From ATM1 sp003577165 (lineage in GTDB: Bacteria; Armatimonadota; Fimbriimonadia; Fimbriimonadales; ATM1), in assembly GCA_030263715.1 (NCBI GenBank), contig SZPM01000005.1:130464-194463 (forward strand): a stretch of 64,000 nucleotides of DNA, in the 5' to 3' direction. A model generated the notes under the pieces. That model was not told the origin of the DNA. It did no database searches and was given only the letters and a program-made list of their open reading frames with translations. The position numbers and the translations under genes were made by a program. Positions within the stretch are counted from its first letter, which is position 1. Every line of letters starts with the position of its first letter. Positions 22,862 through 30,930 of this stretch are shown here, in pieces.

Positions 22862-24751
22862 ATGGCGCGGATGGCGATGCTCATCGACCTGACGCGATGC
22901 ATCGGATGCGATGCATGCACAGTCGCCTGCAAGCAGGAGAACGGAACGCCCGTCGACGTCTTCTTCGCTCGCGTGCTGAACGTGGAGTACGGCACGTATC
23001 CGAACGTGAAGCGCGTTTACATCCCGGTTCTCTGCAATCACTGCGACGATGCGCCTTGTCTTAAGAGTTGTCCGAACAAAGCGATTATCCGCAGGCAAGA
23101 CGGGATCGTCCTGATCGATCAGGATCGGTGCCGAGGGACTGGAGCGTGCGTCTCTGCATGCCCATACGGGAACATCTATCTCAACACGCACGATCACTGG
23201 TATCTCAACCCCGATGAGCCTTACGAGCGAGACTTCGTCAAACCGAGGCTCAGAAGAAACGTCGCGCGCAAATGCACGTACTGCGCTCACAGAGTGGACG
23301 AGGGGCTCGATCCCGCTTGCGTCGTCGCATGCCCCACCACCGCCCGCATCTTTGGCGACTTGGACGATTCCGACAGCGTGATCTCGAAATACATCCGCGA
23401 GCAGAAGGAAACGACTGCCCGAGAGCCGTTCCACCTCCTTCCTGAGGCGGGCACGAAGCCCGCGGGCCTTTACCTCGGAACGATGTCCGAACAGCAGGTT
23501 TCGACGCTCGGCGAGCGTGCGCCGGCGGAAACGGTCGAATACGTGCCTTACGAGAGCGCGGAGCCTCCCGTCGACGGGGCGCACGCGGGTCGAAGCACTG
23601 GTCTCTCCCTGATTCTCGGTTTAGTTCTTGGGTTCGGACTGCTCGCATCGTCTGCGCAGGCCCAATCGGACGCGACCATCGCGTCAAAGGCCAACGCATT
23701 GGACGTGTACTCTACGACGACCTGCGGCGGCTGCCATGGCGTGGAAGCGATGGGCGGTTTCGGCCCTCCGCTTGCGCGCACGAAGCTGACGCTCGAAGAG
23801 TTCCGCCAGATTGTAAGGAAAGGGCAGGGAATGATGCCCTCCATTCCCGCCTCGGAGCTTTCGGACGCGGATCTGAGTTCCACGTACAACGAAGTCAAAG
23901 CCGCGGAATGGAAGGAAGAGCAGATCCCGATTGCGTACAAGGTGGGACAACTGCTCAGCACGAAGAACGTCTCGAAGTTCTTCACATGGGTGTTCATCAT
24001 CTCGTTCCTCTTCGGCCTCAAAGTGCTTTGGTACTGGCTGAGCGCGGCAGGGATCAAACACCTAATGCCATACCTGGGCAAGGTCGGCTACGCGAAATCA
24101 GCTTTCATCGCACTTCGCAGCCTGGTGGTGGACGGTCTGCTCGTCGCATCACTTTGGAGACGGAGCAAGAAGCGGTGGTTCATGCACGGCCTCATGCTCT
24201 ACGGAATGATCGGCCTCATCGTGGCGGACATCCTGATGGCGATCTACAACCCCTCGAGGAGCCACCTGCCGCTCAACGACCCACTGAAGTGGCTTCCCGT
24301 GGGATCGGGAATCGCAGTCTTCCTCGGCGCGCTATACGTCAAGATTCGGTACTCCACGGACGAATACATTGACAACGGCCTGACACTTGGAAGAGACTTC
24401 CTCTTCGTAAACCTGCTATTCCACACTGTCTTCAGCGGTTTTCTCGACGTTTGGATCGGTCGAGTCGGCGAGCCCGGATGGGTCATGCCGATTCACATCT
24501 ATCACCTGGCTTGCGTTGCCCTATTGATGCTGACCGCTCCCTTCACTCGCTTCCAGCATGCATTCGTCGTGCCGTTCTTGGTGGCAATGACGAGGCTTTC
24601 GGAAGCTGTGACTCAAGGCCAAGCGCATCCCGGATTCGTGTATGAGCCTTCCCCTGGAAGGCATCACAAGTCGGAGCGCATCGCCTCCGACGTCATCCAG
24701 AACATCGACCCGGACTTCAAAGGGAAGGTCCGAATTCGTTACTACCCGTAG
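22862..24751 (+). CDS. Tripartite fusion: NarH-like Fe-S protein, cytochrome c, NarI-like cytochrome b
   Basis: One 629-residue frame joins three electron carriers. Residues 1-165 are a four-cluster ferredoxin: Cys13/16/19/23, Cys58/61/66/70, Cys90/96/100 and Cys138/141/153/157. The third group lacks a Cys at 93 (CRGTGAC), like the NarH 3Fe-4S site where Trp stands. Residues 246-268 (LSLILGLVLGFGLLASSAQA) look like a signal or anchor. A c-type haem follows, CGGCH (Cys288, Cys291, His292) with Met324/325 as candidate sixth ligand. From about 370 on, membrane helices resemble NarI/cytochrome b. Topology would be Fe-S inside and haem c outside. ATG 22862 is 1 nt after the molybdoenzyme stop, and Rieske follows. 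Confidence 0.82.
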   Translation: MARMAMLIDLTRCIGCDACTVACKQENGTPVDVFFARVLNVEYGTYPNVKRVYIPVLCNHCDDAPCLKSCPNKAIIRRQDGIVLIDQDRCRGTGACVSACPYGNIYLNTHDHWYLNPDEPYERDFVKPRLRRNVARKCTYCAHRVDEGLDPACVVACPTTARIFGDLDDSDSVISKYIREQKETTAREPFHLLPEAGTKPAGLYLGTMSEQQVSTLGERAPAETVEYVPYESAEPPVDGAHAGRSTGLSLILGLVLGFGLLASSAQAQSDATIASKANALDVYSTTTCGGCHGVEAMGGFGPPLARTKLTLEEFRQIVRKGQGMMPSIPASELSDADLSSTYNEVKAAEWKEEQIPIAYKVGQLLSTKNVSKFFTWVFIISFLFGLKVLWYWLSAAGIKHLMPYLGKVGYAKSAFIALRSLVVDGLLVASLWRRSKKRWFMHGLMLYGMIGLIVADILMAIYNPSRSHLPLNDPLKWLPVGSGIAVFLGALYVKIRYSTDEYIDNGLTLGRDFLFVNLLFHTVFSGFLDVWIGRVGEPGWVMPIHIYHLACVALLMLTAPFTRFQHAFVVPFLVAMTRLSEAVTQGQAHPGFVYEPSPGRHHKSERIASDVIQNIDPDFKGKVRIRYYP

Positions 24752-24768
24752 CAACCTAAAGAGACGAA

Positions 24769-25278
24769 ATGAGCGAACCAACTCAATCAACAAAATTCGG
24801 CGAAGAACCGGAGTCGCCACAGCGCAGAAAGGTTCTCGGCTGGCTCGTCGGAGTCATCAACCTTCTCGTCGTCGGCGCCGTCATCGGTCCGGTTCTCGGC
24901 TTCATGGGAGGCCCGCTTGCGCGCAGGCGCGAGTCACCGCAATGGATCCCGGTCATGGACGAGTCCGACCTGCCCGACGGGTCCGTCCGCGAGGTGAAGT
25001 ACGCGGTTCGCGTGCAGGACGGATACAGAATTGCGAACCACGAGTACGTCGTGTATCTGAAGCGGAACGGTTCCGAAGTCATCGCCCTCGATCCGACTTG
25101 CACTCACCTCGGCTGCCGAGTGAAGTACCAGGAGGAAAAGAGCCGTTTCTTCTGCCCATGCCATGGCGGCGTCTTCGACGCAGAAGGCAAGGTCGTGAGC
25201 GGACCGCCCCCCCGGGCTCTCGACCGACACTCGGCGAAGTTCGAAGGCGGCAAAGTCTGGGTGAAGCGAGAGGCATAA
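24769..25278 (+). CDS. qcrA: Rieske 2Fe-2S protein of a cytochrome bc complex
   Basis: A 169-residue Rieske protein. The cluster ligands are Cys111 and His113 (CTHLGC) and Cys129 and His132 (CPCHGG); Cys116 and Cys131 form the usual disulfide. An N-terminal membrane helix (LGWLVGVINLLVVGAVIGPVLGF) anchors it. It takes electrons from quinol at the cytochrome b encoded 3 nt downstream. GAGACG before ATG 24769 is a weak ribosome site. No separate cytochrome c1 is found; the haem-c domain of the upstream fusion may be the acceptor, which is an inference. Confidence 0.93.
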   Translation: MSEPTQSTKFGEEPESPQRRKVLGWLVGVINLLVVGAVIGPVLGFMGGPLARRRESPQWIPVMDESDLPDGSVREVKYAVRVQDGYRIANHEYVVYLKRNGSEVIALDPTCTHLGCRVKYQEEKSRFFCPCHGGVFDAEGKVVSGPPPRALDRHSAKFEGGKVWVKREA

Positions 25279-25281
25279 GCG

Positions 25282-26478
25282 ATGGAACAGAAGGACCTAA
25301 CGCCTGAATCTCCAGTAGTACGCGAGCCGGAGCCGGTTACCGAAGAAGAGCGCCTGCGTCGTGCACGGCCCGGGCTGAAAGACTGGCTCGAACTGCGACT
25401 CGGCTGGTGGGGTTTCGTTCGCAAGAACTTGGACGAACCGATGCCTCCCGGCGTCGGATGGTGGCAGACGCTCGGCAATCTTGTCCTCACACTGCTGGTC
25501 TTCCAATTTGTGACCGGCATCGCCCTGGCGATGTATTACAGCCCCTCACCGGACACGGCGTACCAGAGCGTGAAGCACATCACGGAGAACGTCACGCTTG
25601 GCTCCTTCGTCCGTGGGCTGCACAGTTACGGATCGAGTGCGATCATGATCGCGATCGTTCTCCACATTCTGCGGACGTTCTTCTGGGGCTCCTACAAGAG
25701 ACCCCGAGAACTTACGTGGGTCGTCGGTAGCGTGATCTTCATGATTATGCTGGGCTTCTCCTTCACTGGCTACCTTTTGCCGTGGGATCAGAAGGCGTAT
25801 TGGGCGACCGTGGTCGGGACGAGAATCATCGCAACGGTTCCGCTCGTCGGCGAAAGCCTGCTCGTCCTGGTACGGGGGGGCGAAGAAGTCGGCGCCCTGA
25901 CCTTGACTCGGTTCTATGCGATTCACATCATGCTTCTCCCGGCGGGGCTGATCGCGCTGACTGGACTTCACCTCTATCTCGTTCGCAGGCACCACATTGC
26001 AGGGCCCGTAACGCCGGTGAAGGGCAGGCCACGCCCCTTCTATCCTTCGCAACTGTTCAAGGACGCAGTTGTCGTGTTGGTCGGGGTGGGGGCCGTCGTG
26101 TTCCTGGCGATCGCCATGCCGCCGGGACTCGAAGGAGTCGCCGATCCGACGGGAACGGACTTTGCGCCGAGGCCCGAGTGGTATTTCCTCGGCCTCTACG
26201 AACTTCTCAAGATCATGCCGCCCGGTTACGAGGTCTTAGCGACGTTCGTGATTCCCGGAATCATCAGCGTCGGGATGCTCATCCTTCCGTGGCTTGACCG
26301 ATCGAGGTCGAGGCATCCCGGAAAGAGGCAACTCATCATCGACCTCGCGATGGCAGTCATCCTGTTGATCGGTCTCTGCACGTTGAAGGGAATCCTGGAG
26401 ACGCCTCCGCCTCACACACCCAGCGAGGCATCGCATTCTGCGGCTGCACCTGAAACGGCTACAATGGCCGAGCGGTGA
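25282..26478 (+). CDS. qcrB: Cytochrome b subunit of a bc-type quinol oxidoreductase
   Basis: A full-length cytochrome b of 398 residues carrying both the b6 half and the subunit IV half. Haem ligands are His114, His128, His215 and His230 (LHSYG, VLHIL, AIHIM, GLHLY). The quinol-site motif PEWYFLGLYELLK is present in the C-terminal half (about residue 300). About eight membrane helices. It oxidises menaquinol with the Rieske protein. It belongs to the molybdoenzyme operon (gaps of 1, 17 and 3 nt), so quinol oxidation and the nitrate-reductase-like enzyme are expressed together. Confidence 0.94.
   Translation: MEQKDLTPESPVVREPEPVTEEERLRRARPGLKDWLELRLGWWGFVRKNLDEPMPPGVGWWQTLGNLVLTLLVFQFVTGIALAMYYSPSPDTAYQSVKHITENVTLGSFVRGLHSYGSSAIMIAIVLHILRTFFWGSYKRPRELTWVVGSVIFMIMLGFSFTGYLLPWDQKAYWATVVGTRIIATVPLVGESLLVLVRGGEEVGALTLTRFYAIHIMLLPAGLIALTGLHLYLVRRHHIAGPVTPVKGRPRPFYPSQLFKDAVVVLVGVGAVVFLAIAMPPGLEGVADPTGTDFAPRPEWYFLGLYELLKIMPPGYEVLATFVIPGIISVGMLILPWLDRSRSRHPGKRQLIIDLAMAVILLIGLCTLKGILETPPPHTPSEASHSAAAPETATMAER
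26460..26465 (+). promoter_or_regulatory. -10-like box just before the PLP decarboxylase
   Basis: TACAAT at 26460-26465, inside the 3' end of qcrB and 9 nt before GTG 26475. It could give the decarboxylase its own near-leaderless transcript within the respiratory operon. Confidence 0.35.
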
Positions 26479-28415
26479 GCCCGGAACCGACGAGCACGCA
26501 AATCAGCGCCTGGTTCACAGGACCGAAGGCGGAGAACGGGGAGGCCTTCGCGCAACTTTTGGGCCGCGTCGTTGCCGATTATCACTACTGGCGCAGAAAC
26601 TACTTCCCGCAGGACGGAATCGTCGTGGACTCGCACATGCGGCGCGAGCATGCCGACTTCTGGGACTCTTTCGACGACAAACTCAACGAACTGCTCGCGC
26701 TGCTCAAGGCTGACTTTCCGTTTCACAGCCCGCGCTACGCTGCGCACATGCTCTGCGAACAGACCCTTCCGAGCATCGCCGGATACTTCGCCGGAATGCT
26801 CTACAACCCGAACAACGTGACCGCAGAAGCGGCGCCTGTGACGGTGAGACTCGAACTCGAAGCCGCGCACATGGTCGCTCGGATGTTGGGCTACGGCGAG
26901 GACTCGTGGGCGCACATCACTTCGGGGGGGACAGTCGCGAACATCGAAGCGCTGTGGATCGCGCGAAACGCCCGCTATCTGCCTCTGCTCACGAACGAAA
27001 TGCGCGATCTTCTCGGGCTCGAGCCGGCAGTTTTCGAAGATTGGCGGAGTGTGCGCCCGCTCGACTGCCTTCGCATGTTGGAGGGAGTGTTCACAGAAGC
27101 TGAAGAAAAGTACGGAGCGAATGCCGAGACGGTGAGGCGCGCGATCTGGGCGTTTCGGCAGGCGAAGTCGAATGCCGCCGTTGCTGGAATGGCGAGCGTC
27201 ATCGAACACTGCGGGTCCAAGCCTTATCTCTTTGTGCCGGAGACGGCCCACTACTGCCTGTCGAAATCTCTTGATGTTCTGGGAGTCGGTCGAGGATCCC
27301 TCGTCTCGGTGCCGGTAAACGATCAGTTCGAGATGGACGTTGGCGCGCTCTCATCCCTTTTGGGCGAAATGGAATCTTCGGGGGGGCACGCTCTCGCCGT
27401 CGTCGCCGTCATTGGAAGCACGGAGGAGGGAGCGATCGATCCTCTCAACGAACTCCTGGACCTGCGATCCGCACGCGAAGACGCTGGGAAGCAGTCATTT
27501 TGGATTCACGCGGACGCGGCCTACGGAGGCTATCTGAGAACGATGACGGTGCCTTCGAGAATCGGGCTCGGCGACCCGAAGACGACGGTTCGAGTCGGTT
27601 CTCAGTCCGTCGAGTTGGAACTGAGTTTGCCGCACCGAAGCGCGTGCGATTCCTTGGAGCGTCTCGGAGAGTGCGACTCGATCGCGATCGACCCGCACAA
27701 GTTGGGTTACGTGCCTTATCCCGCGGGCGTCGTCTGCTTCCGTTCCAACCTGGTGAAAGCACTCGCTCGCCAGGATGCGCCGTACATCGAGGAGGCAGCC
27801 TCCGATCCGAGCGCTGAGAGGAGCGCGGAAGGCATCGGCGTCTACATCCTCGAAGGCAGCAAACCGGGGGCCGCCGCCGCCAGCGTCTGGCTGAGTCACA
27901 AGTTGATACCTCTCGACGGCTCCGCGCACGGAGTGTTGATGCGGGAGTCGGTGCGCAACGCGAGCGAACTTCACACGCTCCTCGAACAGTGGCCCTCCTT
28001 GACGGGCGAGGAATCTGTGAGGGCGGTTACGCTCTGCACTCCGGGTTCGAACATCGTCTGTTACGCTTTTCGCGCGACGAACCGCGACATGTCCCTTCAA
28101 GAGATCAACGCCCTGAACCGGCGCCTTTACCAAGAGTTCAGCATGACGCCAGGAGCCGACCGCCCGATCCAAGATCAGAGGTTCTTCGTGAGCCGAACGG
28201 TTCTGTCTTCTGCTCAGTATAAGGTGCAAACCGTGAAGGGGTTCTTGGATCGGTTGGGAGTGTGCGAAGAGGAGTACGAGCGGGAGGGCGTGTTCCTGCT
28301 GCGTTCGGTGCTGATGAACCCGTGGTACGGCGCAGCCAAGGCCCGGGGCCAGTATTACGTGTCAGAACTAGTGGGCGACCTCTTCTGTGCGACCAGGCGG
28401 ATCACATCATCGTAG
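26475..28415 (+). CDS. PLP-dependent group II decarboxylase
   Basis: A 646-residue fold-type I PLP enzyme of the glutamate/tyrosine/aromatic amino acid decarboxylase group. The internal aldimine Lys lies in SIAIDPHKLGYVPYPAG, and the substrate/PLP segment is HADAAYGGYLRTM (Asp-Ala pair). HITSGGTVANIEAL is the phosphate-binding region. It is longer than typical (450-550 residues), with insertions in the middle. GTG 26475 overlaps the qcrB stop as GTGA; a TACAAT box is 9 nt upstream. Substrate unknown. Its place in a respiratory operon has no obvious metabolic reason; acid or amine stress is one idea. Confidence 0.85.
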   Translation: MSPEPTSTQISAWFTGPKAENGEAFAQLLGRVVADYHYWRRNYFPQDGIVVDSHMRREHADFWDSFDDKLNELLALLKADFPFHSPRYAAHMLCEQTLPSIAGYFAGMLYNPNNVTAEAAPVTVRLELEAAHMVARMLGYGEDSWAHITSGGTVANIEALWIARNARYLPLLTNEMRDLLGLEPAVFEDWRSVRPLDCLRMLEGVFTEAEEKYGANAETVRRAIWAFRQAKSNAAVAGMASVIEHCGSKPYLFVPETAHYCLSKSLDVLGVGRGSLVSVPVNDQFEMDVGALSSLLGEMESSGGHALAVVAVIGSTEEGAIDPLNELLDLRSAREDAGKQSFWIHADAAYGGYLRTMTVPSRIGLGDPKTTVRVGSQSVELELSLPHRSACDSLERLGECDSIAIDPHKLGYVPYPAGVVCFRSNLVKALARQDAPYIEEAASDPSAERSAEGIGVYILEGSKPGAAAASVWLSHKLIPLDGSAHGVLMRESVRNASELHTLLEQWPSLTGEESVRAVTLCTPGSNIVCYAFRATNRDMSLQEINALNRRLYQEFSMTPGADRPIQDQRFFVSRTVLSSAQYKVQTVKGFLDRLGVCEEEYEREGVFLLRSVLMNPWYGAAKARGQYYVSELVGDLFCATRRITSS

Positions 28416-28705
28416 GCGAGAGGACGCTTGCCATTGTGGCCTGCGCCGTGTAAGTTGATCGCCTCTGTGAGGATTGGTCTGTCCCCCGTTTCTGGACTGG
28501 TATGTGAGTTAGCCTGGCATTCGTTTTGATGTTTTCAGGATTGCCGCAATGGCCTACCCAAGGGGGGCAGAACACTCGTTTGCGAAGTGCTTCTTCATCT
28601 TGTCGTTCTCCACACCATGCAAGGCCAAGACTAACCCAAAACCAGTCTAGAATTTGGGGATAAATCCGATCGTCTGCGTCGCACGGTACGCCGCCCAACT
28701 CGATC
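28416..28705. other. Intergenic stretch without recognised features
   Basis: 290 nt between two convergent genes. Open frames here are short, lack ribosome sites and show no familiar sequence. No strong hairpin with a U-tract was found, although a terminator would be expected for at least one of the two flanking transcripts. Confidence 0.5.
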
Positions 28706-29080
28706 TCAGTTACACTTCTCGTCGGGTAGACCGCACGACTGCTCCGTTGGGGGCCAAGGCGCAGAACAAGATTGGCTTGTGCCGGCTCCAGTAGTTGCCA
28801 TTGTGTAGAACACAGGCGGACAGTTCGGTCCAACGCACGTGATTCTTATACAAATTCCGTTGCAGCAGGCCCCGCTCTCCGGGTGTATAAAGCATGAATT
28901 GCGCATTGCCTGTGAACTGACCGTACAGCCAAAGCCACAAGAGGACGTGATCAGACAAGTGCCACCGGGCAAATCCACTGGCCTCCATGCTGCCGATGCG
29001 GCCCAGATTGCCGACACGGCTGCAGCGTTTAAGATCCACGAACAATACTTGTGACGAGTGTGTGTTAGATTCGATTTCAT
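28706..29080 (-). CDS. Secreted cysteine-rich small protein
   Basis: A 124-residue protein. The N-terminal 32 residues look like a long signal peptide (MKSNLTHTRHKYCSWILNAA, AAVSAIWAASAAWR). The mature part of about 92 residues holds 12 cysteines in patterns such as SSCGFGC, GACCNGIC and CVGPNCPPV. No homologue is recognised. ATG 29080 has GGGAG 7 nt upstream; it lies 20 nt after the preceding gene of the same strand. Being last in an operon with two thioredoxin-fold proteins suggests that these help form or shuffle its disulfides. A metal-binding or antimicrobial role cannot be excluded. Confidence 0.6.
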   Translation of the reverse strand: MKSNLTHTRHKYCSWILNAAAVSAIWAASAAWRPVDLPGGTCLITSSCGFGCTVSSQAMRNSCFIHPESGACCNGICIRITCVGPNCPPVFYTMATTGAGTSQSCSAPWPPTEQSCGLPDEKCN

Positions 29081-29100
29081 ACCAATACTCCCGCCGAGTT

Positions 29101-29676
29101 CTAGCGTCTTGCCACATCCCAGCGGATGTTGCGGTTCCAAGAGGCCGGCTCAACCGTTCCGTCTAACCGAAGGATGAGCACATCAAGGTTCTCTGGGGCC
29201 TCGTAGATGCGGACCGGGTCGTTCATGTTCCCGTCGAACAGAACCGGCAGGCGCTCCCCCCTCTCGGAGTACAGCGGGGCGAATGAACCGTGTTCGGATG
29301 GCTTGTCATACGACGACGGGTACACCATCTCGTAGTGGCTGCCCTCCGTGACCCACACACCGTTCGGTCGGCTAACCTGAAACGTACGCAATCCGTCCTG
29401 AACCGACCACGGATGTCCAGGTTCCAACAAAGTGAGAATGTGGGGCGGGAGGCCAGCATCGGAATACGTTCGCCGCTGATCGACTGGCTTCGGCGGGTAC
29501 TGCAAGCGATAGAGAGCCAGCGCTCGGCCGATCTCTCTAAGTTTGGCAACGCTTTCTTCTACGTCGTAACCTTTCACTCTCGATCTCGAGATGATGGCGA
29601 ACGCGGCGCTCGCAGCGAGGCTTCCGAGCAGGCACCACCACACCGCGGTCCTTACAGTCGTCTTCAGTGGTTTCAT
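29101..29676 (-). CDS. Exported or membrane-anchored protein of unknown function
   Basis: A 191-residue protein with one N-terminal hydrophobic helix (VWWCLLGSLAASAAFAIIS) after KTTVRTA, thus a pseudopilin-like or simply anchored protein. After the helix comes a helical segment, VEESVAKLREIGRALALYRLQYP, which resembles the N-terminal region of type II secretion pseudopilin-like proteins (DUF1559-like), but no GFTLIEL motif is present. ATG 29676 has GAGGAAG upstream. It starts 5 nt after the upstream gene's stop. Function unknown. Confidence 0.65.
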   Translation of the reverse strand: MKPLKTTVRTAVWWCLLGSLAASAAFAIISRSRVKGYDVEESVAKLREIGRALALYRLQYPPKPVDQRRTYSDAGLPPHILTLLEPGHPWSVQDGLRTFQVSRPNGVWVTEGSHYEMVYPSSYDKPSEHGSFAPLYSERGERLPVLFDGNMNDPVRIYEAPENLDVLILRLDGTVEPASWNRNIRWDVARR

Positions 29677-29681
29677 CTGTT

Positions 29682-30299
29682 TCACTTCCTCCGTTGCAGC
29701 GCCCTCCAGTCGTGCGCCGCAATGTGATTGTCGTTTCCGCGGCCGGCGTAGGCGAAAGCCCGGAGGGCAAGACGGTACGTTTCGGCCGGAGAAGTTGCGA
29801 ATTGAGTCTGAGACCATACCAGCTTCCGCTCCGGGGATAGCAAGTATGCTCGCGGCAAGAAACAGACGTTATAAATGCGGCCAAGCCTAAATGACTCGTC
29901 CTCCATGAGGACTACATGCTCCATCTTGCCTTCCACCTTGTGTTTGTTGTCGGAGCGTCCGCCAGCGACTATTATTATGAGGGGCAGGCGTGGATCGACA
30001 AGTCTGGCAATGCTGCGAACCTGTTCCTCCGTGCAGTTGCATGGCTGAACGAACAGTAAACATCGAAATCGTTGAGGGAAGGGGTCGATCGGCAGCTCTT
30101 GGCTGTTCACGATGGGTAGGATAGTCCCGAGGACCGGGTCCTCGGCCGTCCTGCGGAGTGCGTTAGTTCTTGAATCCAGGGTCGCATGACCAGTTCTGAC
30201 TCCGATTCCCAAAAGCCATACGTTGGCTGCTAACAGTGTTAGGTAAACCCAGGCTGGAAGATTGCCTGTGAACAAGAGGTAGAGGGCCCGTCTTGACAT
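29682..30299 (-). CDS. Membrane-anchored thioredoxin-fold protein
   Basis: A 205-residue protein with one N-terminal membrane helix (AWVYLTLLAANVWLLGIGV) and a redoxin-like domain. CLLFVQPCNCTEEQVRSIARL marks the active-site loop with Cys-x-Cys after PC. GRIYNVCFLPRAYLLSPERKLV follows the family pattern of a cis-Pro-like strand and C-terminal redoxin sheet. It overlaps the upstream gene by 1 nt (ATG 30297-30299) and precedes the exported protein. Likely in the periplasm, with a thiol-disulfide exchange role inferred from motifs. Confidence 0.68.
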   Translation of the reverse strand: MSRRALYLLFTGNLPAWVYLTLLAANVWLLGIGVRTGHATLDSRTNALRRTAEDPVLGTILPIVNSQELPIDPFPQRFRCLLFVQPCNCTEEQVRSIARLVDPRLPLIIIVAGGRSDNKHKVEGKMEHVVLMEDESFRLGRIYNVCFLPRAYLLSPERKLVWSQTQFATSPAETYRLALRAFAYAGRGNDNHIAAHDWRALQRRK

Positions 30300-30694
30300 T
30301 ACTGGTTTCTCGTGAGCACCTGATCGACGTCAGCCGGGAGGTAGGAGTTGCCCGTCCTCAGCAAGAATTTCGGGCAACTCGTTATCCCTGCCGCAAGTTG
30401 GACTGCGGAACCAGGATCTAAATAGACGGGCCCGGTCCAACCCACTTCCCGCACAAATGTCTTGACGGGGCCCAAATCCCGATAGGACACGAGGGGCATG
30501 GCTCGCTCGCGTGCCGGAAGCGAACGGGCAACGACCTTGCACGGCTCACAGCAACAAGTGAAGAACAAGCCGTCCGCGGATTGGATAACGTCTTGCGCGT
30601 CGCAGAGTTCACCTCCCTCGGTTCTCAAAGCCAAACCGGTCGCCAGCCCTAATCGGGTCGGAGGTGTGTCTCCCCCCGAGCATCCGAATCCCAT
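30299..30694 (-). CDS. Redoxin-like lipoprotein, start uncertain
   Basis: At least 131 residues. A CCCEPCKVVARSLPARE motif (CxxC-type CEPC) and VYLDPGSAVQLAAGITSCPKFLL mark a thioredoxin fold. The frame stays open upstream of ATG 30694 and encodes a hydrophobic stretch (LHPGLISAIGLTAGMGFGC) that ends in a lipobox-like Cys, so the real start is probably 5' of 30694, but no ATG, GTG or TTG lies in that frame nearby. Either a rare start codon or a sequence error is involved. It is first in the four-gene minus-strand operon. Confidence 0.6.
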   Translation of the reverse strand: MGFGCSGGDTPPTRLGLATGLALRTEGGELCDAQDVIQSADGLFFTCCCEPCKVVARSLPARERAMPLVSYRDLGPVKTFVREVGWTGPVYLDPGSAVQLAAGITSCPKFLLRTGNSYLPADVDQVLTRNQ

Positions 30695-30930
30695 CCCGGC
30701 TGTCAGACCGATAGCCGAAATCAGACCTGGATGCAGAATCCTTACCCCACTAAACGGAGACCATACCCGACACCGCGGGTCGGGGTGGGCGAACTAGTCT
30801 GACCTGGCCAAAGTTGCTCAACCTTCAGATCTGGCTTCGGTCGAAGACGTGGTCCCTGGGCACGAGGCCGATCTGGCTCGACCTCCCCAAGGGCCATCCG
30901 AACAGGTTCAGGTGCAGGTGCGCCCAAGCT
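30695..30930. other. Intergenic region upstream of the redoxin operon
   Basis: 236 nt between the redoxin lipoprotein gene and the end of the DinB-like gene, both on the minus strand. It should hold the promoter of the redoxin operon. A GC-rich inverted repeat, CCCGAC-ACCGC-GGGTCGGGG (near 30764-30785), is visible. No -10/-35 pair stands out. Confidence 0.4.
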
